A DNA stretch of 6,185 nucleotides, taken from NCBI GenBank assembly GCA_021799405.1, contig JAJZAL010000288.1, positions 1-6,185 on the forward strand, written 5' to 3'. Numbering within the stretch: the first letter of the stretch is position 1; every line of letters starts with the position of its first letter. Under the pieces are notes generated by a model, which was not told where the DNA came from, did not search any database, and worked only from the letters and a program-made list of their open reading frames with translations. Below, piece after piece: positions 1-6,095 of this stretch. A program made the position numbers and the translations under genes. The stretch is from Acidobacteriota bacterium (lineage in GTDB: Bacteria > Acidobacteriota > Terriglobia > Terriglobales > Acidobacteriaceae).

Positions 1-382
1 TGCCGGCGAGATCGGCAGCGCCGCCGGAGTGAACATTCTGAAATATCCATCGCTTTCCGTAAGGCGTGTCGTCGGCAAGGTAGCTCGCGCTCAGCGCGGC
101 GCGACTCGACGCCCTGCGGGCGCTGCTATGGAAGAAGCCGAGGTGAGATGAATTGAGACGTGCGAGTAGCCCGCTGACGGCTTCCTCGAATGCATCTGCG
201 GTAGCCGCGCTCTCAATCAAGGGGCGGTGCTGCTCGACTGCTGCATCCCAATTGGCATCCAGCTTTTCGGGAGCATAGAAGCGCTTCTTCAGTACGGCAA
301 GAACATTTTCCAGAATGGTGTGGCGGTCTTTGTCTGAGAGTTGGATGGGTGAAACCTGCACGGCTACTGCGCTGGCTGTCAT
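1..382 (-). CDS. S41-family (C-terminal processing type) peptidase, N-terminal part, cut by window edge
   Basis: Only the first 127 codons are in the window; the gene runs off the left edge on the minus strand. The translation begins MTASAVAVQVSPIQLSDKDR. It continues as a helical, charged region with a short motif LNSSHLGFFH (residues 77-86), then RWIFQNVHSGGAADLAG (residues 111-127). The first motif resembles the N-terminal helical segment of S41/CtpA-like peptidases. The second resembles the start of their PDZ domain (a W-x-FQ-x-V-x-x-GG-x-A pattern). The catalytic Ser-Lys core would lie beyond the edge, so activity cannot be judged. The start is supported by an ATGA overlap with the upstream CHAT gene and an AGGAG site 6 nt upstream. 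No hydrophobic signal peptide is visible, which is unusual because most S41 enzymes are exported. Function from family: serine protease acting on C termini or unfolded substrates. Family assignment rests on pattern memory and is fairly confident. Confidence 0.72.
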   Translation of the reverse strand, partial: MTASAVAVQVSPIQLSDKDRHTILENVLAVLKKRFYAPEKLDANWDAAVEQHRPLIESAATADAFEEAVSGLLARLNSSHLGFFHSSARRASSRAALSASYLADDTPYGKRWIFQNVHSGGAADLAG

Positions 383-3015
383 CGGCTGCTCCTGAGTGAG
401 AGGTGGTCGGCAGTCTGGCCGAGCAAGCTATCGCTGGGCTCGCCATCCAGCTCAAAACCTGCCCAGTAGTACGGTGGCTCGCCTGACTTCATCATTTCAA
501 TTTGGGCCTGGCGCAGAGCGTCGGCCTTAAACCCGCCTCGGCCGAGTTGCCCATAAAAGTCGATCATCAGTTTCGCCGTAGCTTGATCGTCGATTGCCCA
601 CAGAGTGGAGACGACACTTTGCGCGCCAGCTTCGATGAAGGCGTTCACAATATCAGCGACTCCCTCCTCGCCCACTGGTCCAACGCCGGTATCACAGGCT
701 GAAAGCGTGACGAGGCTGGCATTGAGATGAAGCTGCCTTATTTCCCTTACCTGCAGAAGCCCGTCGTCAATGGGCGGATGCTCAGGCGCAAAGACGACCG
801 CGGACCTGTCCGGGAACTCAGAGTCGGCGTATCCATGCAGGGCAAGATGAATCACTTCGTATTGATTGAGAGGCAGCCTTTTGAAGTCCGTCTCCGTGGC
901 ATTTTCGCCCAACAAAATGGTGTGCGGCTGCGGCAAATCGGTGGCCACGGTCTCCACTTCGTAGCGGCTTTCGGGTAGTGCGACCAGTTCACTGCGGCTC
1001 GGGCCGGATACCGCCCGCCTGACCATGGCGAGGAGCGTTACTGGTGGAGCTTTGGATGTCCACGCCGCCACCCCGAGGAAAGACTGGTTCGAGTGTGCCG
1101 GCAGATTGGCTCGGTGCCGCAAAAGGTCGAGTACGGTTCCGGAGGGAGCACCGCTCACCGTGTGGGACGCCAGAATGTACTGTCCTCCATCGGCAAGTGC
1201 ACCGAATGGCAACAGGTCCAGCTCCCCATCAGGAACCGTGATTACATCGGTTTTGGTTCGATATTCCGGGATGACGCCCAAGAGTCTCTTGAAGAGTTTC
1301 TGCGCAAGCGGCAAGTCCGTTTTTCGATCCATCAGCTCCGTGCGATAGCGCGAAGCGTCGGCGATCAATTCGCTCTTGGTTGGCAAGGTATAGCAGTGAA
1401 CACCCGTTCTGGTGACAGCCAATGCATACGAGTGTGGATTCGCGAGTACGTACTCCACGAAAAGCTCGGATGGGTGAAGGTCCTGCTGTAGCCGGCTGAG
1501 TGTGACTGGATCGGGAGGTGTGTCAATGTCACGGTCGTCCGTGCCGAGCTGCTGTTCGGTGGTGTAGATAGCATTGAGAATTCTGCCCCTTGCGGATGGA
1601 TTGTCCGTATCCAGCAGGCGCACATTGAGGCTTGTTAGTTGCAACTCTGCAGGACTGGGCGCGTGAGGCGGAATGACCGCATGATGCGAGAGCGCCTGCG
1701 CTTCAATGCGTCCCCGCGCACGCTCGATCACGCGGAATGCATCGGCCAGCTTGCCCTGGCTGCTCAGCGAAGTAAAGTATCCAGCGTAGACAACGCTCAG
1801 GTCATCCAAAAGCTGGCGTTCAACCATCGGGGTTGGGACTCTGCTCAACAACGCGTCGAGCAAATCTGCGCTCTTTTCGTAGAGGTCGTCGGACGCCTGC
1901 ACATTACCGAGTCGCGACAGAATCTCAGCCTTAATGGCGAGATTCCGGGGAACGAAATACATCTCGTCAGGAATCTGCTTATTCGCATCGATTGCTTCAT
2001 CAATGGCGCTCAGGGCCTGGTCCAACATTCCCTGATGGAGGTAAGCCTTGGCCAAAAGCCCGTCAGACTCGCTGATGCCGCGCCAGTAGGAAAGCTGCTC
2101 TGCATATTCAATTGCCTCCTGATAATCGGCAATCGCCCGATTCCAAGCGTTCATTTGCTGATAGACCAAAGCCCTTGCGCGGTAGAGGTCGTAGAGGTGC
2201 GCGGTCAGATGAAATGCGGAAACTCTGCGCATTTCCTGATCGGCAAGTTGAAGAGCCTCCTGGTAGCGCCCCAACCCGCTCAAGGCGCCGATCTTGGCGG
2301 TAATCGCAATGGTCGGATAAGCGACGTGTGGAGTTTTGGAGGCTGTCTTGATAGCTTCGTTCAGCGGTCCCAGAGCCTCTTTGTATTTGTGCAGCTCGAC
2401 AAGGCCGGTGCCGTACATGCTTGCGTAGCGGATTCGCGCGGCGGGATCGGTAAATTTCGCGACCATCCACGCGCGGAGAACGTCCTTCTTCGCGGTTGCA
2501 ATATCACCGAGCAGGAAGGCGGCAATTCCTTGTTCGCCCACAGCGCGCGAAGCCAGAAGATAATGGTGTCGGGCGAGAGCCAACGTTTCCAGTTCTGTCC
2601 AGGTGCTGCGCGCCATGCCCGCGTCATAGTTCGTTTCGAGCATTCCAAGAATGGTTAGAATCCGGAGCCGCGTTTCGGGGTCGCGGGCGGCGGGCAGTAG
2701 CAAGTCCTGACGCAGAACAGCAATCTGGTTGGGAATAGTGGTGGACGATTCGCTCTTTGCGGGCATTTCACTGACTTGTGCGTAGAGTGCTTTGGATGAA
2801 TCGCCCTTGGCGCGAAAGGCGATTTCAGCTCGGTGGTAATAATGCTCGGCCTGAATCCAAGCGTTTAGCCATGCGAGGTCATCGGCATGCTTCAGCAGCG
2901 CCTCTGGAGATTGAGAATCCCGCCGCCGGAACGCTTGATACCCGACAACACTCAGCAGGGCAGCCAAAAGCAAACCGGCGACAATGCGAAGGCTGGGGGG
3001 AACGGCTATTCGCAT
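379..3015 (-). CDS. Membrane-anchored TPR-CHAT caspase-like protease
   Basis: An 878-residue protein. Residues 1-10 are basic, residues 11-28 form one hydrophobic membrane segment, and RRR follows at 30-32. Residues about 40-440 are helical with TPR-like units, for example YKEALGPLNEAIK (211-223), YQEALQLADQEM (251-262), WNRAIADYQEAIEYA (291-305) and LDQALSAIDEAI (331-342). The C-terminal CHAT domain covers about 515-860. It has VPDGELDLLPFGAL (594-607), the catalytic His region HLALHGYAD with His727, the catalytic Cys region LSACDTG with Cys774, and the characteristic ending PYYWAGFELDG. Both residues of the cysteine-protease dyad are present, so it is predicted active. CHAT proteases are caspase/separase relatives that cleave partner proteins once a sensor region is triggered; here the TPR array would be the sensor or scaffold. 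Start: a longer reading frame opens at 3105, but the ATG at 3015 puts the membrane segment at the N terminus. No clear Shine-Dalgarno precedes either. The gene overlaps the S41 gene by 4 nt. Orientation in the membrane is ambiguous. Substrate is unknown. Confidence 0.9.
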   Translation of the reverse strand: MRIAVPPSLRIVAGLLLAALLSVVGYQAFRRRDSQSPEALLKHADDLAWLNAWIQAEHYYHRAEIAFRAKGDSSKALYAQVSEMPAKSESSTTIPNQIAVLRQDLLLPAARDPETRLRILTILGMLETNYDAGMARSTWTELETLALARHHYLLASRAVGEQGIAAFLLGDIATAKKDVLRAWMVAKFTDPAARIRYASMYGTGLVELHKYKEALGPLNEAIKTASKTPHVAYPTIAITAKIGALSGLGRYQEALQLADQEMRRVSAFHLTAHLYDLYRARALVYQQMNAWNRAIADYQEAIEYAEQLSYWRGISESDGLLAKAYLHQGMLDQALSAIDEAIDANKQIPDEMYFVPRNLAIKAEILSRLGNVQASDDLYEKSADLLDALLSRVPTPMVERQLLDDLSVVYAGYFTSLSSQGKLADAFRVIERARGRIEAQALSHHAVIPPHAPSPAELQLTSLNVRLLDTDNPSARGRILNAIYTTEQQLGTDDRDIDTPPDPVTLSRLQQDLHPSELFVEYVLANPHSYALAVTRTGVHCYTLPTKSELIADASRYRTELMDRKTDLPLAQKLFKRLLGVIPEYRTKTDVITVPDGELDLLPFGALADGGQYILASHTVSGAPSGTVLDLLRHRANLPAHSNQSFLGVAAWTSKAPPVTLLAMVRRAVSGPSRSELVALPESRYEVETVATDLPQPHTILLGENATETDFKRLPLNQYEVIHLALHGYADSEFPDRSAVVFAPEHPPIDDGLLQVREIRQLHLNASLVTLSACDTGVGPVGEEGVADIVNAFIEAGAQSVVSTLWAIDDQATAKLMIDFYGQLGRGGFKADALRQAQIEMMKSGEPPYYWAGFELDGEPSDSLLGQTADHLSLRSSR
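389..393 (-). promoter_or_regulatory. Shine-Dalgarno site of the S41 gene
   Basis: The minus strand reads AGGAG, followed by 6 nt and the ATG at 382. It lies inside the last codons of the CHAT gene and fixes the start of the S41 gene. With the ATGA overlap it points to translational coupling of the two proteases. Confidence 0.75.
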
Positions 3016-3060
3016 GGCACACCGACTACTTTGGCGTCCATCATGCCAGATTGCCGCGGA

Positions 3061-3073
3061 CAGATCAAATCTG
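3061..3073. repeat. 13-bp dyad overlapping the candidate -10 element
   Basis: CAGAT-CAA-ATCTG is a perfect 5-bp inverted repeat around a 3-nt centre. It covers the candidate -10 hexamer upstream of the CHAT gene, where a repressor operator could sit. It is short enough to be chance, and no regulator gene lies next to it. Confidence 0.3.
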
Positions 3074-3091
3074 GGTATCTTAGCTATCCAA
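3064..3091 (-). promoter_or_regulatory. Weak sigma70-like promoter candidate for the CHAT-S41 operon
   Basis: On the minus strand TTGGAT (3086-3091) is followed by a 16-nt spacer and TTTGAT (3064-3069), which match the -35 and -10 consensus at 3/6 and 4/6 positions. It lies about 50 nt upstream of the ATG at 3015 and downstream of the ParB terminator, where a promoter is expected. Hexamer matches this weak occur by chance, so the call rests mainly on position. Confidence 0.22.
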
Positions 3092-3149
3092 AAGCACGCG
3101 AGCATCGCGAGTCGGGGTACTTACGGCCCGTCGGGTGGGCGAGGATGGC

Positions 3150-3167
3150 CCGGCGAGGGATCGCCGG
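3150..3167. repeat. GC-rich 7-bp hairpin in the ParB-CHAT intergenic region
   Basis: CCGGCGA and TCGCCGG form a perfect 7-bp stem around a 4-nt loop. There is no T-run after it on either strand, so it is not a classical terminator. It lies just beyond the ParB terminator and about 135 nt upstream of the CHAT start. The function is unknown; it could be a protein-binding dyad or a secondary stop for transcription. Confidence 0.4.
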
Positions 3168-3192
3168 CACATTCCAGGGTGGGAAGACGGGC

Positions 3193-3221
3193 AAAGAAAG
3201 GACCTGCCCGCAGGCAGGCCC
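3193..3221 (-). terminator. Intrinsic terminator after the ParB-like gene
   Basis: The minus-strand transcript has a 9-bp stem (GGGCCTGCC paired with GGCAGGTCC, with one G-U pair) around the 4-nt loop TGCG, directly followed by TTTCTTT. The stem occupies 3200-3221 and the T-run 3193-3199. It begins 17 nt after the ParB stop codon. It should end the ArdC-small ORF-ParB transcript and separate it from the CHAT-S41 operon. Confidence 0.82.
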
Positions 3222-3238
3222 AAAGTGTTACTCCGCAC

Positions 3239-4828
3239 CTATGCGGCGGCTTTCTTTGCAGACTTTGCCGTTCCCTGTGCGGCTTTCTTGCCTTTCTCTT
3301 TGGCGGCGAACTCCTGCTTGACCTTGGCCGTGATGGCGTCGGTGTCCACCTTGTAGGTGCTGGCGGCATCCCGGAGCACGGTCGTGACATTCGTCCGGGA
3401 CGCGGCCAGCAGGATGGTGGTTTCCACCAAGAGCCGCGAGAGTGTTCCCTCGTCGGCTCGGCGCAGGAAGGCGGCAAAGGTTTTTGCGATGCCTCCCTCG
3501 TCCCGCTTCTGCCGAATGCCGTGTTGCCGCGCCAGCATGGCAAGACGGTCTTCATCCATGAGACTGGTCAGCTTCTCCAGAACGAAGAATAGGTCGCGCT
3601 TCATCAATCGAACGGGTACGGCATCACCCACAGCGGACAGGACGCGGAGGCCGGTGGCATTCGCGATCGCCTGTGCCCGGCGCTGCTTTTCCTGTTCTGC
3701 CTTCCACTTCTCGTCGCGGTTCGTTGACTGCTTGGGATGATGGATGGGGCAAGCGGGGTTTGCGCAGACCTTATGGATAGTGCCGACTTCGCTACCTTCA
3801 GTGATGATGGCCTCGGTGGTGAACTTGCACACCTTGAACTCGGGCCGCTGCGCCTCGTCCTTTGACTTTGGCTTGTCGTCCCGAATCGCGGTGTACTTGT
3901 TCCGTGGCAGGACACTGCTGCCGTCCTTCTGTGCGCCGTAGGCGGTGCTGATTTGCACCAATTCAGGCTTGGCGGCGACAGTCGCTGCCACATGGGCTTG
4001 TATTTTGGCCTGATAGCAGGTGGGGTCCGTGCAGCGGTCCCCTTGCTTGCCAAGGTCATCGCCAAAGAGCAGCTTGTTGTGGCCGGTACGCTTGGGACAT
4101 TCCGCACAACTTCCCGCCGTGGGCACCAGTTGCGGATCGCGCTTGTTGAATGGCGCGTTTTTCAAGATGAGCAAGATGTTCGCGTCAATCCAGAATTGCA
4201 GGTTGCGGACAGGCAGCAGGATGCGTGCTGGCTTCTGGCTGTTGCCGCTGTAGACCTCTTTGAAGCAAGCAGCCAGTGCTTGCTTTTGCTGGTCGGCGGG
4301 AAGCTTGGACAGCAGTAGCGCATGGCCTACGCCGATTTCATCGGCGTAGAAGGCTTCGATTGCCTCGGGCACGAGGTCGGTCAACTTCAATCGTGAGGCG
4401 ACGAACGCGGGCGACTTGCCCACCTTCGCCGCGATCTGCTCAATGCTGTATTTGGGTTCATCCAGTCCGAGCAGAGCTCGGAAACCCTGCGCCTCTTCCA
4501 TTGGGTGAATTTCGGCGCGAATCAGGTTCTCGACAAGCTGTGCCTCCAGTGCTTCGGCATCGCTCATCTGCCGGATGCGGACAGGCACGGTATCCTGCCC
4601 CGCGAGTTGCGCGGCACGGTAACGCCGTTCGCCAAAGACGATTTCGAAGCCGTTCTCGGTGAGAGGCCGCACCAGCAGAGGCGATAGAACACCTTGGGCA
4701 CGGATGCTTTCGGCCAGTTCCTTGAGCGCTGCGTCCTCAAAGGTGCGGCGCGGGTTGGTCCTCGACGGATTCAGCAGGGACAGCGGGACGTTGCGGTATT
4801 CAGTGGCATTGATGACTTGGGTTTCCAT
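3239..4828 (-). CDS. ParB/RepB/Spo0J-family DNA-binding protein with two Cys clusters
   Basis: A 529-residue protein. The N-terminal ParB domain (about 10-115) has NPRRTF (25-30), the CTP-binding-type motif GERRYRA (66-72) and ENLIRAEIHPMEEA (100-113). A helix-turn-helix follows at about 127-152 (SIEQIAAKVGKSPAFVASRL). The middle holds two cysteine clusters: C241-x2-C244-x21-C266-x4-C271, and C334-x20-C355-x4-C360 followed by His363/His364. They probably bind zinc. The C terminus is rich in Lys and Ala (about 505-529), as in nucleic-acid-binding tails. Family role: CTP-dependent DNA clamp for plasmid or chromosome partition, or a regulator in mobile elements. At 529 residues it is much longer than a chromosomal ParB (about 300), and no ParA lies beside it, so a partition role is uncertain. 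The start at 4828 is chosen for its AAAGGAG site 9 nt upstream and because the ParB homology begins soon after; the frame extends to 4900 but that stretch is Pro/Ser-rich with no homology. A terminator follows. Confidence 0.92.
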   Translation of the reverse strand: METQVINATEYRNVPLSLLNPSRTNPRRTFEDAALKELAESIRAQGVLSPLLVRPLTENGFEIVFGERRYRAAQLAGQDTVPVRIRQMSDAEALEAQLVENLIRAEIHPMEEAQGFRALLGLDEPKYSIEQIAAKVGKSPAFVASRLKLTDLVPEAIEAFYADEIGVGHALLLSKLPADQQKQALAACFKEVYSGNSQKPARILLPVRNLQFWIDANILLILKNAPFNKRDPQLVPTAGSCAECPKRTGHNKLLFGDDLGKQGDRCTDPTCYQAKIQAHVAATVAAKPELVQISTAYGAQKDGSSVLPRNKYTAIRDDKPKSKDEAQRPEFKVCKFTTEAIITEGSEVGTIHKVCANPACPIHHPKQSTNRDEKWKAEQEKQRRAQAIANATGLRVLSAVGDAVPVRLMKRDLFFVLEKLTSLMDEDRLAMLARQHGIRQKRDEGGIAKTFAAFLRRADEGTLSRLLVETTILLAASRTNVTTVLRDAASTYKVDTDAITAKVKQEFAAKEKGKKAAQGTAKSAKKAAA

Positions 4829-4837
4829 GATGGTCTG

Positions 4838-4844
4838 CTCCTTT
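4838..4844 (-). promoter_or_regulatory. Shine-Dalgarno site of the ParB-like gene
   Basis: AAAGGAG on the minus strand, 9 nt before the ATG at 4828. It decides the start against the longer frame that opens at 4900. Confidence 0.75.
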
Positions 4845-4868
4845 CGAGCGGTTGCGGGTGAAAGACAC

Positions 4869-4898
4869 GGAGCGGATGGACTCGCAGGTATCCGCTCC
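4869..4898. repeat. Perfect 9-bp inverted repeat between the small ORF and ParB
   Basis: GGAGCGGAT (4869-4877) and ATCCGCTCC (4890-4898) form a perfect 9-bp stem with a 12-nt loop. It starts 14 nt after the small-ORF stop and ends about 25 nt before the ParB Shine-Dalgarno. No T-run follows, so it is not a standard terminator. It could be an RNA hairpin that sets differential expression within the operon, or an operator or ParB-binding dyad. Confidence 0.55.
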
Positions 4899-4912
4899 AC
4901 AGTGGGAGAGGA

Positions 4913-5038
4913 CTAGCCGCGAATTGACTTGTCCGCGAATGCCTCCAGAAAACTGTGCTCGTTGAGGCTTTCGATTTTGAGGTAGATCGTGGGCCGGTAG
5001 CCTCCGGCCCGCTCAAGGATGCGAAGAATGGTCTGCAT
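4913..5038 (-). CDS. Small 41-residue protein, translationally coupled to ArdC
   Basis: The ORF begins MQTILRILERAGGYRPTIYL and ends LEAFADKSIRG followed by TAG. It is missed by ORF lists with a 60-residue cut-off. Support comes from the arrangement: the ATG overlaps the ArdC stop as TGATG, and GGAGG lies 7 nt upstream of the ATG inside the ArdC gene. The first ~24 residues (ILxILExAGGxxPxxYLKIE) remind me of the N terminus of a small domain family found beside ArdC and ParB genes in mobile elements (possibly DUF6908). That is recall only. If so, this copy is much shorter than the usual domain of roughly 100 residues and may be a truncated remnant, because nothing downstream in any minus-strand frame continues the similarity. 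The function is unknown. Confidence 0.6.
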   Translation of the reverse strand: MQTILRILERAGGYRPTIYLKIESLNEHSFLEAFADKSIRG

Positions 5039-6009
5039 CAGGCCACCTCCGCGATGGGTTCCTGTACCTCGGAAGCCGCGCCCTGGCTATCGGACGATTC
5101 CGCGTGAATGGCTCCGAGAATGACGGCGGAGGCCCGCTGCACGACTTCAAGACTTTCGGCCAGTAGCGCCGCATTGCCCGCGTACATCTGGATGTAGTCG
5201 GAAGATGCCCGGCCCATCTCAAGGCCAATTGCCTGACCTACAATGAACGCGACGGCCTCGGCTTCGGTCTCCCGCACCGTGGCAGTGGTCATCGTGCGAC
5301 GTTCGCTCTTGTGGAGAAGCTCGTGCGCGACTTCATGCACGAGTGTCACGAACTCTTCGGCCTTCGACTGGCCCGGTAGCAAGGCGATCTTCCCGCCGTA
5401 GCTCACACCGAGCGCGGGCGCGATGTTCTCGCTGTATCCGAGGGCGATATTCTGCTGTGCCAGAAAGGCAATGAGTCCATCCCGGTGGCTGCCCACATCG
5501 CCGGTGACGTTGTGCTCGAACTCGGGCAGGTCTGCGCCTTCGGTCTGCGCCACATCAAAGACATACACAGCGCGAAAGCCAATGAGTACCGGGCGCGGCT
5601 TTTCGTCCGTCTCCTGCTGCTGGTCGTTCTTCCTGCGCCGATGGCCGACAATCGGGGCGAGAATCTGGATACCTTTCTCGCCTTTCTTGACGAACCGGCC
5701 CAACTCCTTCCATGACGAGAATCCGGCTACGCGGGTCGCTGTCGGGCGCTGCCGCGCAATGGCAAGAATGTTCCCGAAGGAATAGGAATGGAAGCGGGCC
5801 ATTGCGGCAAGGTAGGCGGTCAGAGTCTCGCTCTTTCCTGCTTCAAGTTGCTGGAGCAGGAAATCCACGGCCTGCTTGATGAGTTGCTGCGTGGGGTTGT
5901 CTTTCTGTGTGGTGCGCTGCTGGTAGCGCGATTCGCTCTGGTTACGAAGCGCCGCATTTTTCCTGTGCGGCGCGATGGTTGCGGCTGTGCTGCTGGATGC
6001 GTAAGGCAT
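5038..6009 (-). CDS. ardC: ArdC-type antirestriction protein (ssDNA-binding domain plus zinc metallopeptidase)
   Basis: A 323-residue protein, close to the usual ArdC length of about 300. Residues 1-35 are a polar Ser/Thr/Gln-rich leader. The ArdC N-terminal ssDNA-binding domain covers about 38-150, with FHSYSFGNILAIA (73-85), the VAGFSSWKELGR stretch (94-105) and VKKGEKGIQILAP (107-119). The metallopeptidase part has the zinc motif HEVAHELLH (His225, Glu226, His229). The acidic RETEAEAVAF (246-255) supplies the likely third zinc ligand, as in ImmA/IrrE-like zincins. Family role: protects incoming plasmid or element ssDNA from host restriction during transfer. Start: the ATG at 6009 is the first in the frame, with AGGAG 10 nt upstream. 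The stop overlaps the start of the 41-residue ORF. The acidic, Ser/Glu-rich C-terminal tail (about 303-323) looks disordered. The antirestriction role is inferred from family, not shown. Confidence 0.9.
   Translation of the reverse strand: MPYASSSTAATIAPHRKNAALRNQSESRYQQRTTQKDNPTQQLIKQAVDFLLQQLEAGKSETLTAYLAAMARFHSYSFGNILAIARQRPTATRVAGFSSWKELGRFVKKGEKGIQILAPIVGHRRRKNDQQQETDEKPRPVLIGFRAVYVFDVAQTEGADLPEFEHNVTGDVGSHRDGLIAFLAQQNIALGYSENIAPALGVSYGGKIALLPGQSKAEEFVTLVHEVAHELLHKSERRTMTTATVRETEAEAVAFIVGQAIGLEMGRASSDYIQMYAGNAALLAESLEVVQRASAVILGAIHAESSDSQGAASEVQEPIAEVA
5046..5050 (-). promoter_or_regulatory. Shine-Dalgarno site of the 41-residue ORF
   Basis: GGAGG on the minus strand, 7 nt before the ATG at 5038 and inside the last codons of ArdC. 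It is a strong site at good spacing and is the main reason to believe the small ORF is translated. Confidence 0.65.
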
Positions 6010-6019
6010 GATGTGTGCT

Positions 6020-6024
6020 CTCCT
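6020..6024 (-). promoter_or_regulatory. Shine-Dalgarno site of ardC
   Basis: AGGAG on the minus strand, 10 nt before the ATG at 6009; the spacing is slightly long. It supports the ATG at 6009 as the start. Confidence 0.55.
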
Positions 6025-6055
6025 GTGCTGCCCGCGTGGGGCGGAATCTGAAGGA

Positions 6056-6095
6056 GGGCATTTGCCTCAAACCAAATTTCTTTGTTTGAGTGCCC
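6056..6095. repeat. Interrupted inverted repeat upstream of ardC
   Basis: The outer arms are GGGCA (6056-6060) and TGCCC (6091-6095). The inner arms are CTCAAAC (6066-6072) and GTTTGAG (6084-6090), separated by an 11-nt centre. A 5-nt insertion (6061-6065) on one side breaks the symmetry. The AT-rich centre stands out from the GC-rich surroundings. It lies about 45 nt upstream of the ardC start, so it may be an operator or a 5'-leader hairpin. No regulator is visible. Confidence 0.5.

Noticed and set aside
1639..2658. 339-codon plus-strand ORF inside the CHAT gene
   Set aside because: It is antisense to a well-supported TPR-CHAT protein, shows no recognisable domain, and long shadow frames are common in GC-rich DNA.
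3016..3105. N-terminal extension of the CHAT protein to an ATG at 3105
   Set aside because: It would add 30 residues before the membrane segment, has no Shine-Dalgarno, and would cover the promoter and dyad candidates.
3150..3167. Second intrinsic terminator
   Set aside because: The 7-bp stem is good, but neither strand has a T-run after it, so it is recorded only as a hairpin.
4829..4900. N-terminal extension of the ParB-like protein to an ATG at 4900
   Set aside because: The added residues are Pro/Ser/Ala-rich with no ParB similarity, lie over the inverted repeat, and the ATG at 4828 has a strong AAAGGAG site.
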